A stretch of DNA of 64,000 bases from Streptomyces sp. NBC_00223. GTDB lineage: Bacteria > Actinomycetota > Actinomycetes > Streptomycetales > Streptomycetaceae. The stretch is from NCBI RefSeq assembly GCF_036199905.1, contig NZ_CP108109.1:2356001-2420000 (forward strand), written 5' to 3'. The notes below the pieces were generated by a model that did not search any database, was not told where the DNA came from, and was given only the letters and a program-made list of their open reading frames with translations. Both the position numbers and the translations under genes were made by a program. The number at the start of each line of letters is the position of its first letter. Positions within the stretch are counted from its first letter, which is position 1. This document shows positions 9,345 through 19,916 of this stretch, piece by piece.

Positions 9345-10735
9345 CGGGGGTCTCCCTGGTGGTCTGCGGCGAGCGGGGGCGTGGGCGGTGGCGTGGGCGG
9401 CGGTTCTGTGGCGCGCGGGGCCTCCGCGGTGAGGGGCAGTTCCGCCGTGACGGCGAAGCCGGGGGCGTCCGGGCGCGGGCCCGCGGTGAGGGTGCCGCCG
9501 ACGCTGCGGGCGCGCTCGCGCATGCCGGCGATGCCGAAGCCCTCCGGGCGGGGCGAGGGGACCCGTACGGCGTGCGAGCCGTCGTCCACGATCCGCAGCC
9601 GCAGGGCGGTGGCCGTACGGTCCACCCGGACGCTGATCCGCGGCCCGGCGGCGGCGCCCGCGTGGCGTACGGCGTTGGTCAGCGACTCCTGGACGATCCG
9701 GTACGCGGCGGCGCCGACGGCGGGCGGTACGGGGGCGTGGGCGGGGGCGGTACCGGTGTCCGGGGCGTCCGTACCGGTGTCCGGGGCGTCCGTACCGGTG
9801 TCCGGGGCGTCCGTACCGGTGTCCGGGGCGGCCGTGCCGGGGGCGGCCGTACCGTCCATGGTCAGCTCGACCCGGGCGCCCGCGGCCTCGGCGGCCTTCG
9901 CGAGGGCCGGGATGCCGGCCAGGTCGGGCAGCGGCCCGTCGCCGTCGGCCCGCAGCACCCGCAGGGTGGTCCGCAGTTCGGCGCGGGCCTCCCGGCAGGT
10001 GGCCGCGATGGTGTCGAGCGCGCCCGCCACCGCCGTACGGTCCAGCCGGTCGGGGTCGGCGAGCAGGATGTGCGCGGCCACGGAGGTCTGGACGCCGATC
10101 AGGGTGATGCTGTGGGCGAGCAGGTCGTGCAGATCGCGGGCTATCCGCAGCCGTTCCTCGGCGACCCGGCGGGCGGCCTCCTCCTCGCGGGTGCGTTCGG
10201 CCCGCTCGGCGCGTTCCATGATGGCGGCGACGTAGTTGCGGTGGGTGCGGACGACTTCGCCGACGACCGCGACCGCGACGATCCACCCGGCGCTCTGCAG
10301 CATTTCGCCGCCCGCGTGGGGCTTGCCGACGGTGGACATCACGGCGGACATGGTGAGGACGACGGACGGTACGACCAGATACGTGCGGACCGGCGGGCCC
10401 GCGACCGCCAGCGCGTACAGGGCGACGACGCTGGAGAGGATCGGCGCGGTCTGGGTGTTCCCCATGGCGTGGTAGGGCGCGACGCACGCGACCATGCCGA
10501 CGAGGCACCACATCGGGGCACGCCGCCGCCACGCCAGCGTGGCGGCGCTGCCCACGAGCAGCGCCCATCCGAGCAGGTCGGGGTGGTGGCTGACGGCGCT
10601 CTCCGGCAGGGTGACGGCGAGCGCCGCCTCGACGGCGAGGACGAGCGCGGCGAGCGCGACGTCGTTCCGCGAGACCCGCGGCCCCCGCCCCACGGGAACG
10701 AAGGACGCGCGCCGCAACGCGAGCCTGAAAGCCAC
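9341..10735 (-). CDS. Sensor histidine kinase (NarL-type, HisKA_3)
   Basis: Kinase of 464 residues: about five or six N-terminal membrane segments (residues about 20-170), a coiled region (AERTREEEAARRVAEERL), the HisKA_3 phospho-acceptor motif ERLRIARDLHDLLAHSI with its His, and an HATPase domain with N-box VQESLTNAVRHAG and G-box GFGIAGMRERA. Between dimerisation and ATPase regions lies a four-fold DAPDTGT-type repeat that is not part of the normal fold. Start ATG at 10735. The C-terminus is Pro-rich and runs into the regulator start. The signal is unknown; the extracellular loops are too short to suggest a ligand domain. Confidence 0.9.
   Translation of the reverse strand: MAFRLALRRASFVPVGRGPRVSRNDVALAALVLAVEAALAVTLPESAVSHHPDLLGWALLVGSAATLAWRRRAPMWCLVGMVACVAPYHAMGNTQTAPILSSVVALYALAVAGPPVRTYLVVPSVVLTMSAVMSTVGKPHAGGEMLQSAGWIVAVAVVGEVVRTHRNYVAAIMERAERAERTREEEAARRVAEERLRIARDLHDLLAHSITLIGVQTSVAAHILLADPDRLDRTAVAGALDTIAATCREARAELRTTLRVLRADGDGPLPDLAGIPALAKAAEAAGARVELTMDGTAAPGTAAPDTGTDAPDTGTDAPDTGTDAPDTGTAPAHAPVPPAVGAAAYRIVQESLTNAVRHAGAAAGPRISVRVDRTATALRLRIVDDGSHAVRVPSPRPEGFGIAGMRERARSVGGTLTAGPRPDAPGFAVTAELPLTAEAPRATEPPPTPPPTPPLAADHQGDPR
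9750..9833. repeat. Four tandem 21-bp repeats inside the histidine kinase gene
   Basis: Units begin at 9750, 9771, 9792 and 9813 (GTACCGGTGTCCGGGGCGTCC; the last copy has one change). Read on the minus strand they encode DAPDTGT repeats. The length keeps the frame, so copy number can vary without inactivating the kinase. Confidence 0.92.
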
Positions 10736-10978
10736 GCGACCCTCCCTCCTCGATCACCCCCCGAATCGGCAACGCCCTGACGACCCAACGGGCTCGTCGG
10801 CGTCAGGGCCAGCCCCCCGGACCTACGAAAACGCCCCCACCCTTACGACACTACCGACCCCACGCCGCCCAAAAGGCTGCCAACCTCGGGCCGGGAGGCC
10901 GCACGGCAGCGAAGTCCTGCGGCGGGACCGCCGCAGGCACCCTGCGGGGGGCCGGGGGTCGTGTGCCATGCCGACGGC

Positions 10979-11103
10979 CGGACCGCGCGCGGCACACCGG
11001 CCTGGGCAGCCCACGTCGAGCGACGCGCGAACAGCCCCGGGCCGCAGGCGCACCCGTGCCTGGGGGCCCGCCTCTCCGGACAAGGCGCCCCCGGTGGCCG
11101 ACC
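10979..11103. repeat. 125-bp direct repeat, copy 1
   Basis: Identical over 125 bp to 11161-11285, with 57 bp between copies and near-identity extending about 10 bp further left. It lies in the 940-bp stretch 10736-11675 between the kinase gene and the TerB-like gene, where no ORF shows coding-like residues. The rest of that stretch is GC-rich DNA with no recognisable gene or RNA; it should contain promoters for the minus-strand kinase operon. Confidence 0.93.
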
Positions 11104-11160
11104 AGTGGCCGAGCGACCCCGGCCGGGGGCCGGAGGCCGCCCGTACCGACGCCGACGGGT

Positions 11161-11285
11161 CGGACCGCGCGCGGCACACCGGCCTGGGCAGCCCACGTCG
11201 AGCGACGCGCGAACAGCCCCGGGCCGCAGGCGCACCCGTGCCTGGGGGCCCGCCTCTCCGGACAAGGCGCCCCCGGTGGCCGACC
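11161..11285. repeat. 125-bp direct repeat, copy 2
   Basis: Second exact copy of the 10979-11103 repeat (offset 182 bp). Perfect identity implies recent duplication or gene-conversion maintenance. Confidence 0.93.
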
Positions 11286-11675
11286 GGGGGCGGGACAGAA
11301 CGTCCCCCACCCCCGAGCACCCCGCCGCGGCGGCCGTGCTGGCCGGCGAAGAGCCGGGCGCAGCCCGCGTCGCTGCCCTCGACCAACGGCGACGTTGCCC
11401 GGCAACCGAACCGGACCCCGGAAGGCCGCATATACCCACAGCGAGCACGCCGTAGCGGCCTGGCAGGCCCGGCCGCGGGCGGCGCGGGCGCAAGGGGTCC
11501 GCGACGAAGGGGAGCAGCGTGCGGCGGGCGGGGTGGGGCGCGGGGGCGGAAGACGTGGCGCGGGGCATGGGGGAAGGGTGCCCCGTGGCAGGTGGGGACC
11601 GCGTCGGGCCGTGGGGGGATCCGGGTGACGCCCGGGGGATGACGGCCGGCCCGCCGTTACTCCCCCGGGAGTACG

Positions 11676-12380
11676 TCAGGCGGCGGCCGCGGCCGCGGCC
11701 TTCAGCAGGCGGTCGATGTCGTCCGTGTGCAGCGACAGGCACCGCCCGACCGCCTCCAGGACATCCCGCTCGGCGGGCAGATACGGCCCGTCGGCGAGCG
11801 CGATGTGCGCGCCCTGGAGCAGCACGCGCTCGCGCCCCAGCTGCTCCAGATGGTCGGCCAGCGGCTCCAGCGCCTCGTGCAGCTCGATGGAGAGCCAGCT
11901 GCCGCAGCCGTCGACGGCCTCGGCGAAGGAGTCGGGACCCAGCTCGTCGGAGCGGCGGAAGCGCCCCTCGTCGGCGACGATCGCCGCGAGCAGCCCGAGC
12001 AACTGGTCCTCGGTGCAGTCCGTGAAGCCCGCCGAACGCACCGCGCCGACCGCCGCCTCACGGGTGGGCCGCTCGGACGCGCCGCCCGCCGTCAGGACGG
12101 CGAGCGCGATCGTGTGCACGGCGTCCCGCAGCATCGCAGAGAAGCGCGTGGTGGTCGGACAGAGCAGCACCTCGGGCCCGAACTGCCGGTGGCAGGCCGT
12201 GCATTCGATGACCGTGCCGGCCGGCCCGCGGGCGAGCAGCGGCACATTGAGCACGGTCAGCCTGCGGGTGCCGGTCCTGCGGTGGTACGCCCGGTCACCG
12301 CCGCAGTCGGGGCAGTAGAACTCACCGTCGTCCTCGGTGTGCCAGGACGTGCGCACACCCCAGATAAGCCCCAACCTCAT
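11676..12380 (-). CDS. TerB-like protein with N-terminal zinc ribbon
   Basis: Protein of 234 residues. The N-terminus (residues about 20-65) has two CxxC pairs, FYCPDCGGDRAY and IECTACHRQFG, forming a zinc ribbon. The remainder is helical: residues about 80-140 (AMLRDAVHTIALAVLTAGG, AVGAVRSAGF, LLGLLAAIVADEGRF) resemble a TerB tellurite-resistance domain, and a last helical block ends LKAAAAAAA. TerB domains bind metal and act at membranes in stress or phage-defence systems; the role here is unknown. ATG at 12380 with GGAGG six bases upstream. It lies downstream of leuA on the same strand but after a strong terminator, so it is probably separately transcribed. Confidence 0.7.
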   Translation of the reverse strand: MRLGLIWGVRTSWHTEDDGEFYCPDCGGDRAYHRRTGTRRLTVLNVPLLARGPAGTVIECTACHRQFGPEVLLCPTTTRFSAMLRDAVHTIALAVLTAGGASERPTREAAVGAVRSAGFTDCTEDQLLGLLAAIVADEGRFRRSDELGPDSFAEAVDGCGSWLSIELHEALEPLADHLEQLGRERVLLQGAHIALADGPYLPAERDVLEAVGRCLSLHTDDIDRLLKAAAAAAA

Positions 12381-12659
12381 CGCACCCTCCGGCCGTCTTC
12401 GTCCCGGTACGCACCTCAGTCGGCCCGCACGCGCGCGCAAACGCCCCGGCAACGGTGCCGTACGCGTGATGTTAGCCACATCAACGAGGCCCGTCAGTAC
12501 CGCGTACGGGGGCAATTCACCTTTGTTTCGCCCGATGTGCTCTCCGAGAGGGCACGAATCGGCCCCAATCCGGGTACGCGCCCGCCGCGACGGCGCCCGG
12601 AAGCGGCCCGGACACACCGCCGTACCGACCCCGTACGCGCCCCGCGAACCCCCCACGCG

Positions 12660-12701
12660 CGACGGCCGCGACCACCCTCCGAAGGGCGGTCGCGGCCGTC
12701 G
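12660..12701. terminator. leuA transcription terminator
   Basis: CGACGGCCGCGACC (12660-12673) pairs perfectly with GGTCGCGGCCGTCG (12688-12701): a 14-bp stem with a small inner CCCTCCGAAGGG hairpin. It lies 21 bp after the leuA stop. The rest of the 340-bp gap (12381-12721) shows no gene and should contain the promoter of the TerB-like gene. Confidence 0.85.
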
Positions 12702-12721
12702 CCACGCGAGAGATCGGCGGA

Positions 12722-14671
<1,950 letters not shown>

Positions 14672-14783
14672 TCAGTATGCAAGACGGCCCGGTCTGTCCA
14701 GTAAAACCGTGATGATTCCCTCCTTTTCGTCAATCATGGCGCAAACCAGTGACATGGCGTAGCCGGAGAGTCACAGTGGGTGC

Positions 14784-15887
14784 ATGGGAGTTTTCTGCAC
14801 GATCGTGCCGCCTCACGTCCTCGACAAGCTCGCCCAGGCCGGTGACCCGGACCTGGCCGGACTCGCTCGCCGTACGCTGGAACACGACGCGCGCGAGCGC
14901 ACCCGCCGCCGGCTGACCACGGTCATCGGCACCACCGGGGTGATCGGGGCGGTCGCGTCCGACCAGCCGCGCCGGACCATCGACGACGCGAAGCACAAGG
15001 ACACGCTCCCCGGTCGCAAGGTGCGCGGCGAGGGCGACAAGCCGACGAAGGACGCCAGTGTCAACCGGGCGTACGACGCGCTCGGCGCGACCTTCGAGAC
15101 ATACCTCAAGGCGTACGGGCGGCATTCGATCGACGACCGCGGACTGCCGCTGGTGGCCAGCGTCCACTACCTCCAGGGGTACAACAACGCCTTCTGGAAC
15201 GGCGAGCAGATGGTGTTCGGCGACGGCGACGGCAAGATCTTCCTCGACTTCACCATCCCGCTGGACGTCATCGGGCACGAACTGACCCACGGCGTCACGC
15301 AGTACACCGCGAACCTCGACTACTACGGGCAGTCCGGCGCGCTCAACGAGTCGGTTTCGGACGTCTTCGGCAGCCTCATCAAGCAGTACACACTCGGGCA
15401 GAGCGCGGAGGAGGCCGACTGGCTGATCGGCGCGGGCCTGCTGGCGCCCGGTGTCAACGGCACGGCGCTGCGCTCGATGAAGGAGCCGGGCACGGCGTAC
15501 GACGACCCGCGGCTCGGCAAGGACCCGCAGCCGGGCACGATGGACGGCTATGTGTCCGGTTCGCAGGACAACGGCGGGGTGCACATCAACTCCGGTATCC
15601 CCAACCACGCGTTCTACCTCGTGGCGAGCACCCTCGGCGGCAACGCCTGGGAGCAGGCCGGCCAGATCTGGTACGACACGCTGACCGGCGGATCGCTCTC
15701 CGCGCAGGCGCAGTTCGCCGACTTCGCGGCGGCGACCACGGCGGCGGCCAAGGCCCGCTACGGTGACGGGGACCAGGTCGAGGCGGTACGGCACGCGTGG
15801 GAGCAGGTGGGCGTGTCCGTGGCGGCTCCCGCGGTCGCCGAGGTGCCGCACCAGGCGCCGGGCAGCGACCAGACGCAGGAGGCATAA
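14784..15887 (+). CDS. M4-family metalloprotease, protealysin-like
   Basis: Zinc endopeptidase of 367 residues. The motifs are complete: HELTH at residues 165-169 supplies two zinc His and the catalytic Glu, GALNESVSDVFG the third zinc ligand Glu, and GGVHINSGIPNHAFY the catalytic His region. There is no signal peptide or long thermolysin-type prepropeptide. Instead a short propeptide carries PPHVL at residues 9-13, matching the PPxxL propeptide motif of protealysins, which are cytoplasmic or unconventionally released. The next gene, five bases away, encodes an emfourin-like inhibitor, as in protealysin operons. The start ATG has only a weak ribosome site. The C-terminal tail (about 20 residues) is dispensable-looking. 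Confidence 0.92.
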   Translation: MGVFCTIVPPHVLDKLAQAGDPDLAGLARRTLEHDARERTRRRLTTVIGTTGVIGAVASDQPRRTIDDAKHKDTLPGRKVRGEGDKPTKDASVNRAYDALGATFETYLKAYGRHSIDDRGLPLVASVHYLQGYNNAFWNGEQMVFGDGDGKIFLDFTIPLDVIGHELTHGVTQYTANLDYYGQSGALNESVSDVFGSLIKQYTLGQSAEEADWLIGAGLLAPGVNGTALRSMKEPGTAYDDPRLGKDPQPGTMDGYVSGSQDNGGVHINSGIPNHAFYLVASTLGGNAWEQAGQIWYDTLTGGSLSAQAQFADFAAATTAAAKARYGDGDQVEAVRHAWEQVGVSVAAPAVAEVPHQAPGSDQTQEA

Positions 15888-15892
15888 GCGCT

Positions 15893-16162
15893 GTGCGTAT
15901 CGAGGTGGTCCGCTCGGGCGGTTTCGCGGGGATCGCCCGCCGGGCCGTGGTCGACACGGCGGATCACCCCGGCGGGGCCCGGCTGGAGTCACTGGTCGCG
16001 GAGATCCTCGCGGCTCCCCCGGCGCCGCCGCCCCACCGCCCGATTCCGGACGGCTTCTCCTACGACATCACCGCGGACTCCCGCGCCTTCCACTGCGCGG
16101 ACCCTCATCTCACCCCGCCCCAACGAGAGTTGATCCGGACAATCCTGAACGAGGGGGCCTAG
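15893..16162 (+). CDS. Emfourin-like protease inhibitor
   Basis: Small protein of 89 residues beginning RIEVVRSGGFAGIARRAVVD, the N-terminal pattern of emfourin (M4in), the slow tight-binding inhibitor encoded beside protealysin in Serratia. The GTG start at 15893 is five bases after the protease stop and its ribosome site GCAGGAGG lies in the end of the protease gene, so the two are translationally coupled. It presumably protects the cytoplasm from the co-produced protease. The middle is Pro-rich (APPAPPPHRPIPDG) and the C-terminus ends in a helix (PPQRELIRTILNEGA). Confidence 0.85.
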   Translation: MRIEVVRSGGFAGIARRAVVDTADHPGGARLESLVAEILAAPPAPPPHRPIPDGFSYDITADSRAFHCADPHLTPPQRELIRTILNEGA

Positions 16163-16164
16163 CA

Positions 16165-16188
16165 CCTCCGCCCGCGCGCGGGCGGAGG
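16165..16188. terminator. Perfect 24-bp palindrome after the inhibitor gene
   Basis: CCTCCGCCCGCG followed at once by its exact complement CGCGGGCGGAGG, three bases after the stop codon at 16162. It can form a very stable hairpin without a U-tract, a common terminator style in high-GC actinobacteria. The remaining gap to 16530 holds a second palindrome at 16340-16353 and no gene that I can support. Confidence 0.75.
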
Positions 16189-16339
16189 GCGCGGGCCGTA
16201 CGCGCAGGCGGGCCGGGCGTAGGCGGTGTGGGCGGGGCGCAGGCCGTACGCGGGCGAGCACCCGGCGCTGCCGCGGCCGAACCGGGGCGTCGGCCTGACC
16301 GCCCCCTTGTCGCGCCCCTCCGATTTCCGGATGATCACT

Positions 16340-16353
16340 CACCCACATGGGTG
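16340..16353. promoter_or_regulatory. Palindrome upstream of the ATPase-TOPRIM operon
   Basis: CACCCA-CA-TGGGTG, flanked by GATCAC and GATC so that the symmetry extends further with one offset. It lies about 180 bp before the ATPase start and is a candidate operator. No regulator is encoded next to it. Confidence 0.35.
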
Positions 16354-16530
16354 ATCTTCCTCGTCCGCCAGGGTCACGTCAGTCGAGGGCCCGCTGTCGT
16401 GCGCGCCCCCTCGTTGCAAGACCTCCGGCCCCGGCGCCAGGCGTTCGGCCGCGTTCCCGCCGCGGCCCACGCCCTGCGAAATGCGCCTGAATGAGGCCGC
16501 CATGACGGACCCTTCCGATAAGTTCCCCTC

Positions 16531-17751
16531 ATGACCGGCCGCCTGCTCGAACTGCATGTGCAGAACTTCCGCAGTCTGCGGGATGTCACCATCCCGTTGG
16601 GGCCCCTGACCGTGCTCGTGGGGCCGAACGGCGTGGGCAAGACGAATGTGCTCAAGGTCTTCGACTTCCTGGCCGACATCATCCAGAGCGATCTGGAGCC
16701 GGCTCTGTCCAGGCGGGGCGGATTTGACGAGGTGGCGTTCTGGGGCGGTACCGAACCACCGACGTCGATGCGTATCGGTCTCAAGGCCACCTGGACCACT
16801 CACTCGAGCCAGACCGCACCCGACGCATACGAACTCACCGTTCACCGACGTGCCGCGCCCAACCAACTACCCGGTTACGCACTCGCCCGACGCGAAAAGT
16901 TCGCCTTCAAACGCACCCAGGGCCAGGGGCGCCGTATCACCATCTCCAGCGAACGAGCCACGGTGACGGACACCAACGCCGCTGAGGAGTCCGAGAAACA
17001 AATCGGGATCCAGCGGCTGAGCAGCGGCCTGTCGACGCTGCCGCGCCTTGCGGAGTCGGAGGGCGGAAACGAGGTGGCACGCGTCGCCGACCGGCTCTCC
17101 TCGTTCCGGGTCTTCGACGTCAACGTCGACGCCGCCCGTTCGCCGGCCCGCATTCCGCCGAGAAACGAACTCCCGCTCACCCCCGACGCCGGGAACCTCG
17201 CCGCCTTCTTCTTCCAACTCCAGCGGAACCAGGACCTCTGGGACCGGCTTCTCGAAGACGCCAGGACCGTGCTTCCTCAGCTTGAGCACATCGTTTTCGA
17301 CGCGACCGGCGGATCGGCTCACCATATCGCCGTCCATCTCCAGGAACGCGGTCTGCGGCGAACGACCCCGCTGGCCGACGCGTCCTATGGAACGGTCCGG
17401 TTCCTGGGACTTCTCGCGCTGCTCTACGACCCCCATCCCCCCGCGCTCACCTGCGTGGAGGAGATCGACCACGGACTCCATCCTCAGGCACTCCGGCTCA
17501 TCGTCGAACGGCTGCGAGAGGCGAGTGAGCGCAGCCAGTACATCGTCGCCACGCACTCTCCGGCCCTCGTCGACCGTCTCCGTCCCGAGGAGTTCGTCAT
17601 CTGCGAGCGCGACCGGGAAGGCGCTTCGATCATTCCGGCCATATCGGCGAAGGACGTGCACGAGATCGTCAAGGAAACCGGGGACCAGGCACTGGGCGAG
17701 TTGTGGTTCTCCGGTGTACTCGGCGGCGACCTCACGGGAGACGAACTGTGA
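16531..17751 (+). CDS. AAA ATPase of the OLD/RecF-like class (AAA_21), putative defence
   Basis: Protein of 406 residues. The N-terminus LHVQNFRSLRDVTIPLGPLT is followed by Walker A VGPNGVGKTNVLK (residues about 31-43). An SMC-like ATPase end is near residues 300-345: FLGLLALLYDP, Walker-B-like CVEEIDHGLHPQAL, and the D-loop/H-motif YIVATHSPALVDRL. The middle (about 100-280) is a variable insertion instead of long coiled coils. Such short ATPases pair with TOPRIM or DUF4276 proteins in AbiL/PARIS/OLD-like anti-phage systems, where the ATPase senses an infection signal and licenses the partner. Its stop overlaps the next gene (GTGA). ATG at 16531 follows GATAAG, a weak ribosome site. Confidence 0.8.
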   Translation: MTGRLLELHVQNFRSLRDVTIPLGPLTVLVGPNGVGKTNVLKVFDFLADIIQSDLEPALSRRGGFDEVAFWGGTEPPTSMRIGLKATWTTHSSQTAPDAYELTVHRRAAPNQLPGYALARREKFAFKRTQGQGRRITISSERATVTDTNAAEESEKQIGIQRLSSGLSTLPRLAESEGGNEVARVADRLSSFRVFDVNVDAARSPARIPPRNELPLTPDAGNLAAFFFQLQRNQDLWDRLLEDARTVLPQLEHIVFDATGGSAHHIAVHLQERGLRRTTPLADASYGTVRFLGLLALLYDPHPPALTCVEEIDHGLHPQALRLIVERLREASERSQYIVATHSPALVDRLRPEEFVICERDREGASIIPAISAKDVHEIVKETGDQALGELWFSGVLGGDLTGDEL

Positions 17752-18410
17752 GCAAGGAGGCGAAGTCCGCCTCGCGTGACTCACGGGGGCGCGGCGTCAT
17801 CGTGCTGGCCGGCGAGGACAGCAATGACTGCCGGATCGTCGCCCAGGTCATCCGGGCGCACATCGGCAACGTCAAAATGGTGGAGATCACCGACAAGGTA
17901 CGACTCAGGGGCGCTTCCAACGACGCCACCCGGGCCGACCGGGTCAGGACGCTGATCGGCAAGGCGAAGGGCCGTGCGCTCCGGGCGAGAGCGGATCTGC
18001 TCGGGCTCGTCGTTCACGAGGATCTCGACGGTGTGACCGACGCGAAGTACGAGGCGATACGCAGGAGCATCGCTGGGGAGTTACGCCGGCAGAGCCCCTG
18101 CGACTGTGCTCTGGCACTGACCGCCTTCGAGTCGGAGGCATGGCTGATGCTCTTCCCGGACGCCTTCGCTCATGTGCAGTCCCGATGGAAGATCCCATCC
18201 GCCATGCAGGGCAAGGACACCGGCGCACTCGCGAATCCCAAAGAAATGCTGCAACGCACCCTCCCTGCCCCGCGGTTCCGAGAGAGTGACGGCCCGCGGA
18301 TCGCGGAAGCCGCCAAGGCTCTCGGGCTCCTGACCCGGCCGGACGGCAGGAACCGCTCGTACACGGACTTCGTCACGGAACTCGCCGACTGGACGACTTC
18401 CGGCCGGTGA
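17748..18410 (+). CDS. TOPRIM / DUF4276-like nuclease partner of the ATPase
   Basis: Protein of 220 residues, GTG start at 17748 overlapping the ATPase stop by 4 bp. TOPRIM-like features are an N-terminal strand ending in a conserved acidic position (VIVLAGEDSND, residues about 18-28) and a later strand ending HEDLDG, the DxD metal site. The second half has ALTAFESEAWLMLFPDAF and NPKEMLQRTL, which resembles the E-x-E-x-W and NPKE motifs of DUF4276 proteins. In related two-gene systems this subunit is the toxic nuclease effector. Identity as a defence gene is inferred from the pair, not shown. Confidence 0.7.
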   Translation: MSKEAKSASRDSRGRGVIVLAGEDSNDCRIVAQVIRAHIGNVKMVEITDKVRLRGASNDATRADRVRTLIGKAKGRALRARADLLGLVVHEDLDGVTDAKYEAIRRSIAGELRRQSPCDCALALTAFESEAWLMLFPDAFAHVQSRWKIPSAMQGKDTGALANPKEMLQRTLPAPRFRESDGPRIAEAAKALGLLTRPDGRNRSYTDFVTELADWTTSGR

Positions 18411-18540
18411 CATCGGCCTGTTCCGGTCGCCGGCGCGGCCCAGGTCCGGACGGCGGAAAGATGGACTGTGCCGGGGGTGTCGACTCCCGGTATCCTGGTG
18501 ACAACCGTCCGTGACATCGCCCGGGAAGCCGGAGGCCGCC

Positions 18541-18846
18541 ATGGCCCCATCGTGGGAAGCCGATCCGTCGGCGTTGTTCACATACCGTCTGGGGAAGTCG
18601 GCAGCCGAACCGGGCAACTCGCAGAACGAGAAGAAGTCCCCGGACATCTGGCAGTTGGACAACGGCGACATCGCCGTCATCGGCCGTGACCTCACCGCCG
18701 CCTATGCCACTCGGCTGCCCGACGGCGTCACCCTCCGGGCCGACGAGCGGCTGGTCATCATTCCCGGCGATACGCTCAGCGCGGCCAAGGCGGACATCCC
18801 CGACGCCCGGCCTTCGGGCGCCCGCACTCCCCACCGGGCGAGGTGA
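18541..18846 (+). CDS. Hypothetical 101-residue protein
   Basis: I do not recognise a characterised family. ATG at 18541 has GGAGG five bases upstream. A beta-rich core is suggested by IWQLDNGDIAVIGRDLT and LRADERLVIIPGDTL. The N-terminus is polar and the C-terminus Arg/Pro-rich. It sits 130 bp after the TOPRIM gene, so it may be a separate unit. The core (DIAVIGRDLT with LVIIPGDTL) looks like a small regulatory or immunity protein, but nothing firm can be said. Confidence 0.6.
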   Translation: MAPSWEADPSALFTYRLGKSAAEPGNSQNEKKSPDIWQLDNGDIAVIGRDLTAAYATRLPDGVTLRADERLVIIPGDTLSAAKADIPDARPSGARTPHRAR

Positions 18847-18964
18847 GCGGTTCGGCTGTCCTCGGCCACCGGGCCGAACCGGCCCCGGGAGGGCTGACCG
18901 GTGGGCCGTACGCCACCGGAGCCGGAACGCGTGGATCGGGCCGCGCGGAATCGGGCCCTCAGGG

Positions 18965-19531
18965 TCAGGCGGGCGGCGCGGTCTTGCGCAGGATGTCGAT
19001 GAACGCCCGCATCCACCCGGGGTGATCCGGCCAGGCCCGAGCGGAGACCAGCGTGCCGTCCACCACCGCGTCACCGTCCTGGTACTGCGCCCCGGCCACC
19101 ACGACATCGGGTTCGAGCGCCGGGTAGGCCGCCGTACGCCGACCGGACAGCACGCCCGCCGCGGCCGAGATCAGCGGGCCGTGGCAGATCTGGGCGACCG
19201 GCTTGTCCTGCTGGAAGAAGTGCTCGACGATCCGTTGCAGCGCCGGGTTGTTGCGCAGATACTCGGGCGCCCTGCCCCCGGGGATGACCAGTGCCGCGTA
19301 CTGCGCCGGGTCGACCTCCTCGAAGGCGAGGTCGGCCGGCCAGGTGTACCCGGGCTTCTCGGTGTAGGTGTCGAAGCCGTCCTCGAAGTCGTGCACCACG
19401 AACCGCAGCTTCTTCCGCGAGGGCGCGGCGATCTCCACCGTGTACCCCTCCTCGGTCAGCCGCTGGTACGGGTAGAACACCTCCATCGATTCGGCCGCGT
19501 CGCCGGTCACCAGAAGGATCTTCACCGTCAT
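18965..19531 (-). CDS. DJ-1/PfpI family protein
   Basis: 188-residue class I glutamine-amidotransferase-like fold. It starts MTVKILLVTGDAAESMEVFYPYQRL. The nucleophile elbow is AQICHGPLI with Cys, and ALVIPGGRAPEYLR provides the typical GGRAPE motif of PfpI-like proteins. Members act as proteases, glyoxalases/deglycases or stress chaperones; substrate cannot be deduced. It is divergent from the biosynthetic operon, and the 630-bp region between them carries that operon's promoter. Confidence 0.88.
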   Translation of the reverse strand: MTVKILLVTGDAAESMEVFYPYQRLTEEGYTVEIAAPSRKKLRFVVHDFEDGFDTYTEKPGYTWPADLAFEEVDPAQYAALVIPGGRAPEYLRNNPALQRIVEHFFQQDKPVAQICHGPLISAAAGVLSGRRTAAYPALEPDVVVAGAQYQDGDAVVDGTLVSARAWPDHPGWMRAFIDILRKTAPPA

Positions 19532-19916
19532 GTCCCGCCTACCGTCCTCTCGTACCAGGAGTACGCCGGTCCGGCGCGCTCCCTTCTACGATGCCCCGCC
19601 CCGGGCCGCGGGACGCTCCGGGCAGCGTGAGTACATCCGGATACGGCGCGGATGGCGGATCGGCGGCGCGGGCGGCGGCACGGGCGGGCACTGCGAGCCG
19701 CACACGTCCCCGCACCCCCTGCCGCCGACCCCTACGACCCGCTCGCCGATTCCCAACCCCAGAACCACCACGCCCACCAGGGGTTTCAGGAGTCGCCGAC
19801 CGCCGATTCGGGTGTGACCGACCCCGCGCAGGTCAACGGCGATCCCCGCACGCCGGAGCCCCGGACATCGCGGAACGTGTTCGAAAAACCGCCGAAAGTT
19901 AACACCGTTCGATACG

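Noticed and set aside
10843-11742. Overlapping open frames in both strands of 10.8-11.7 kb
   Set aside because: They arise from the 125-bp repeat and GC-rich DNA; no ribosome sites, motifs or consistent codon bias.
12381-12721. 62-residue minus-strand frame at 12517-12705
   Set aside because: It starts inside the leuA terminator and has no recognisable features.
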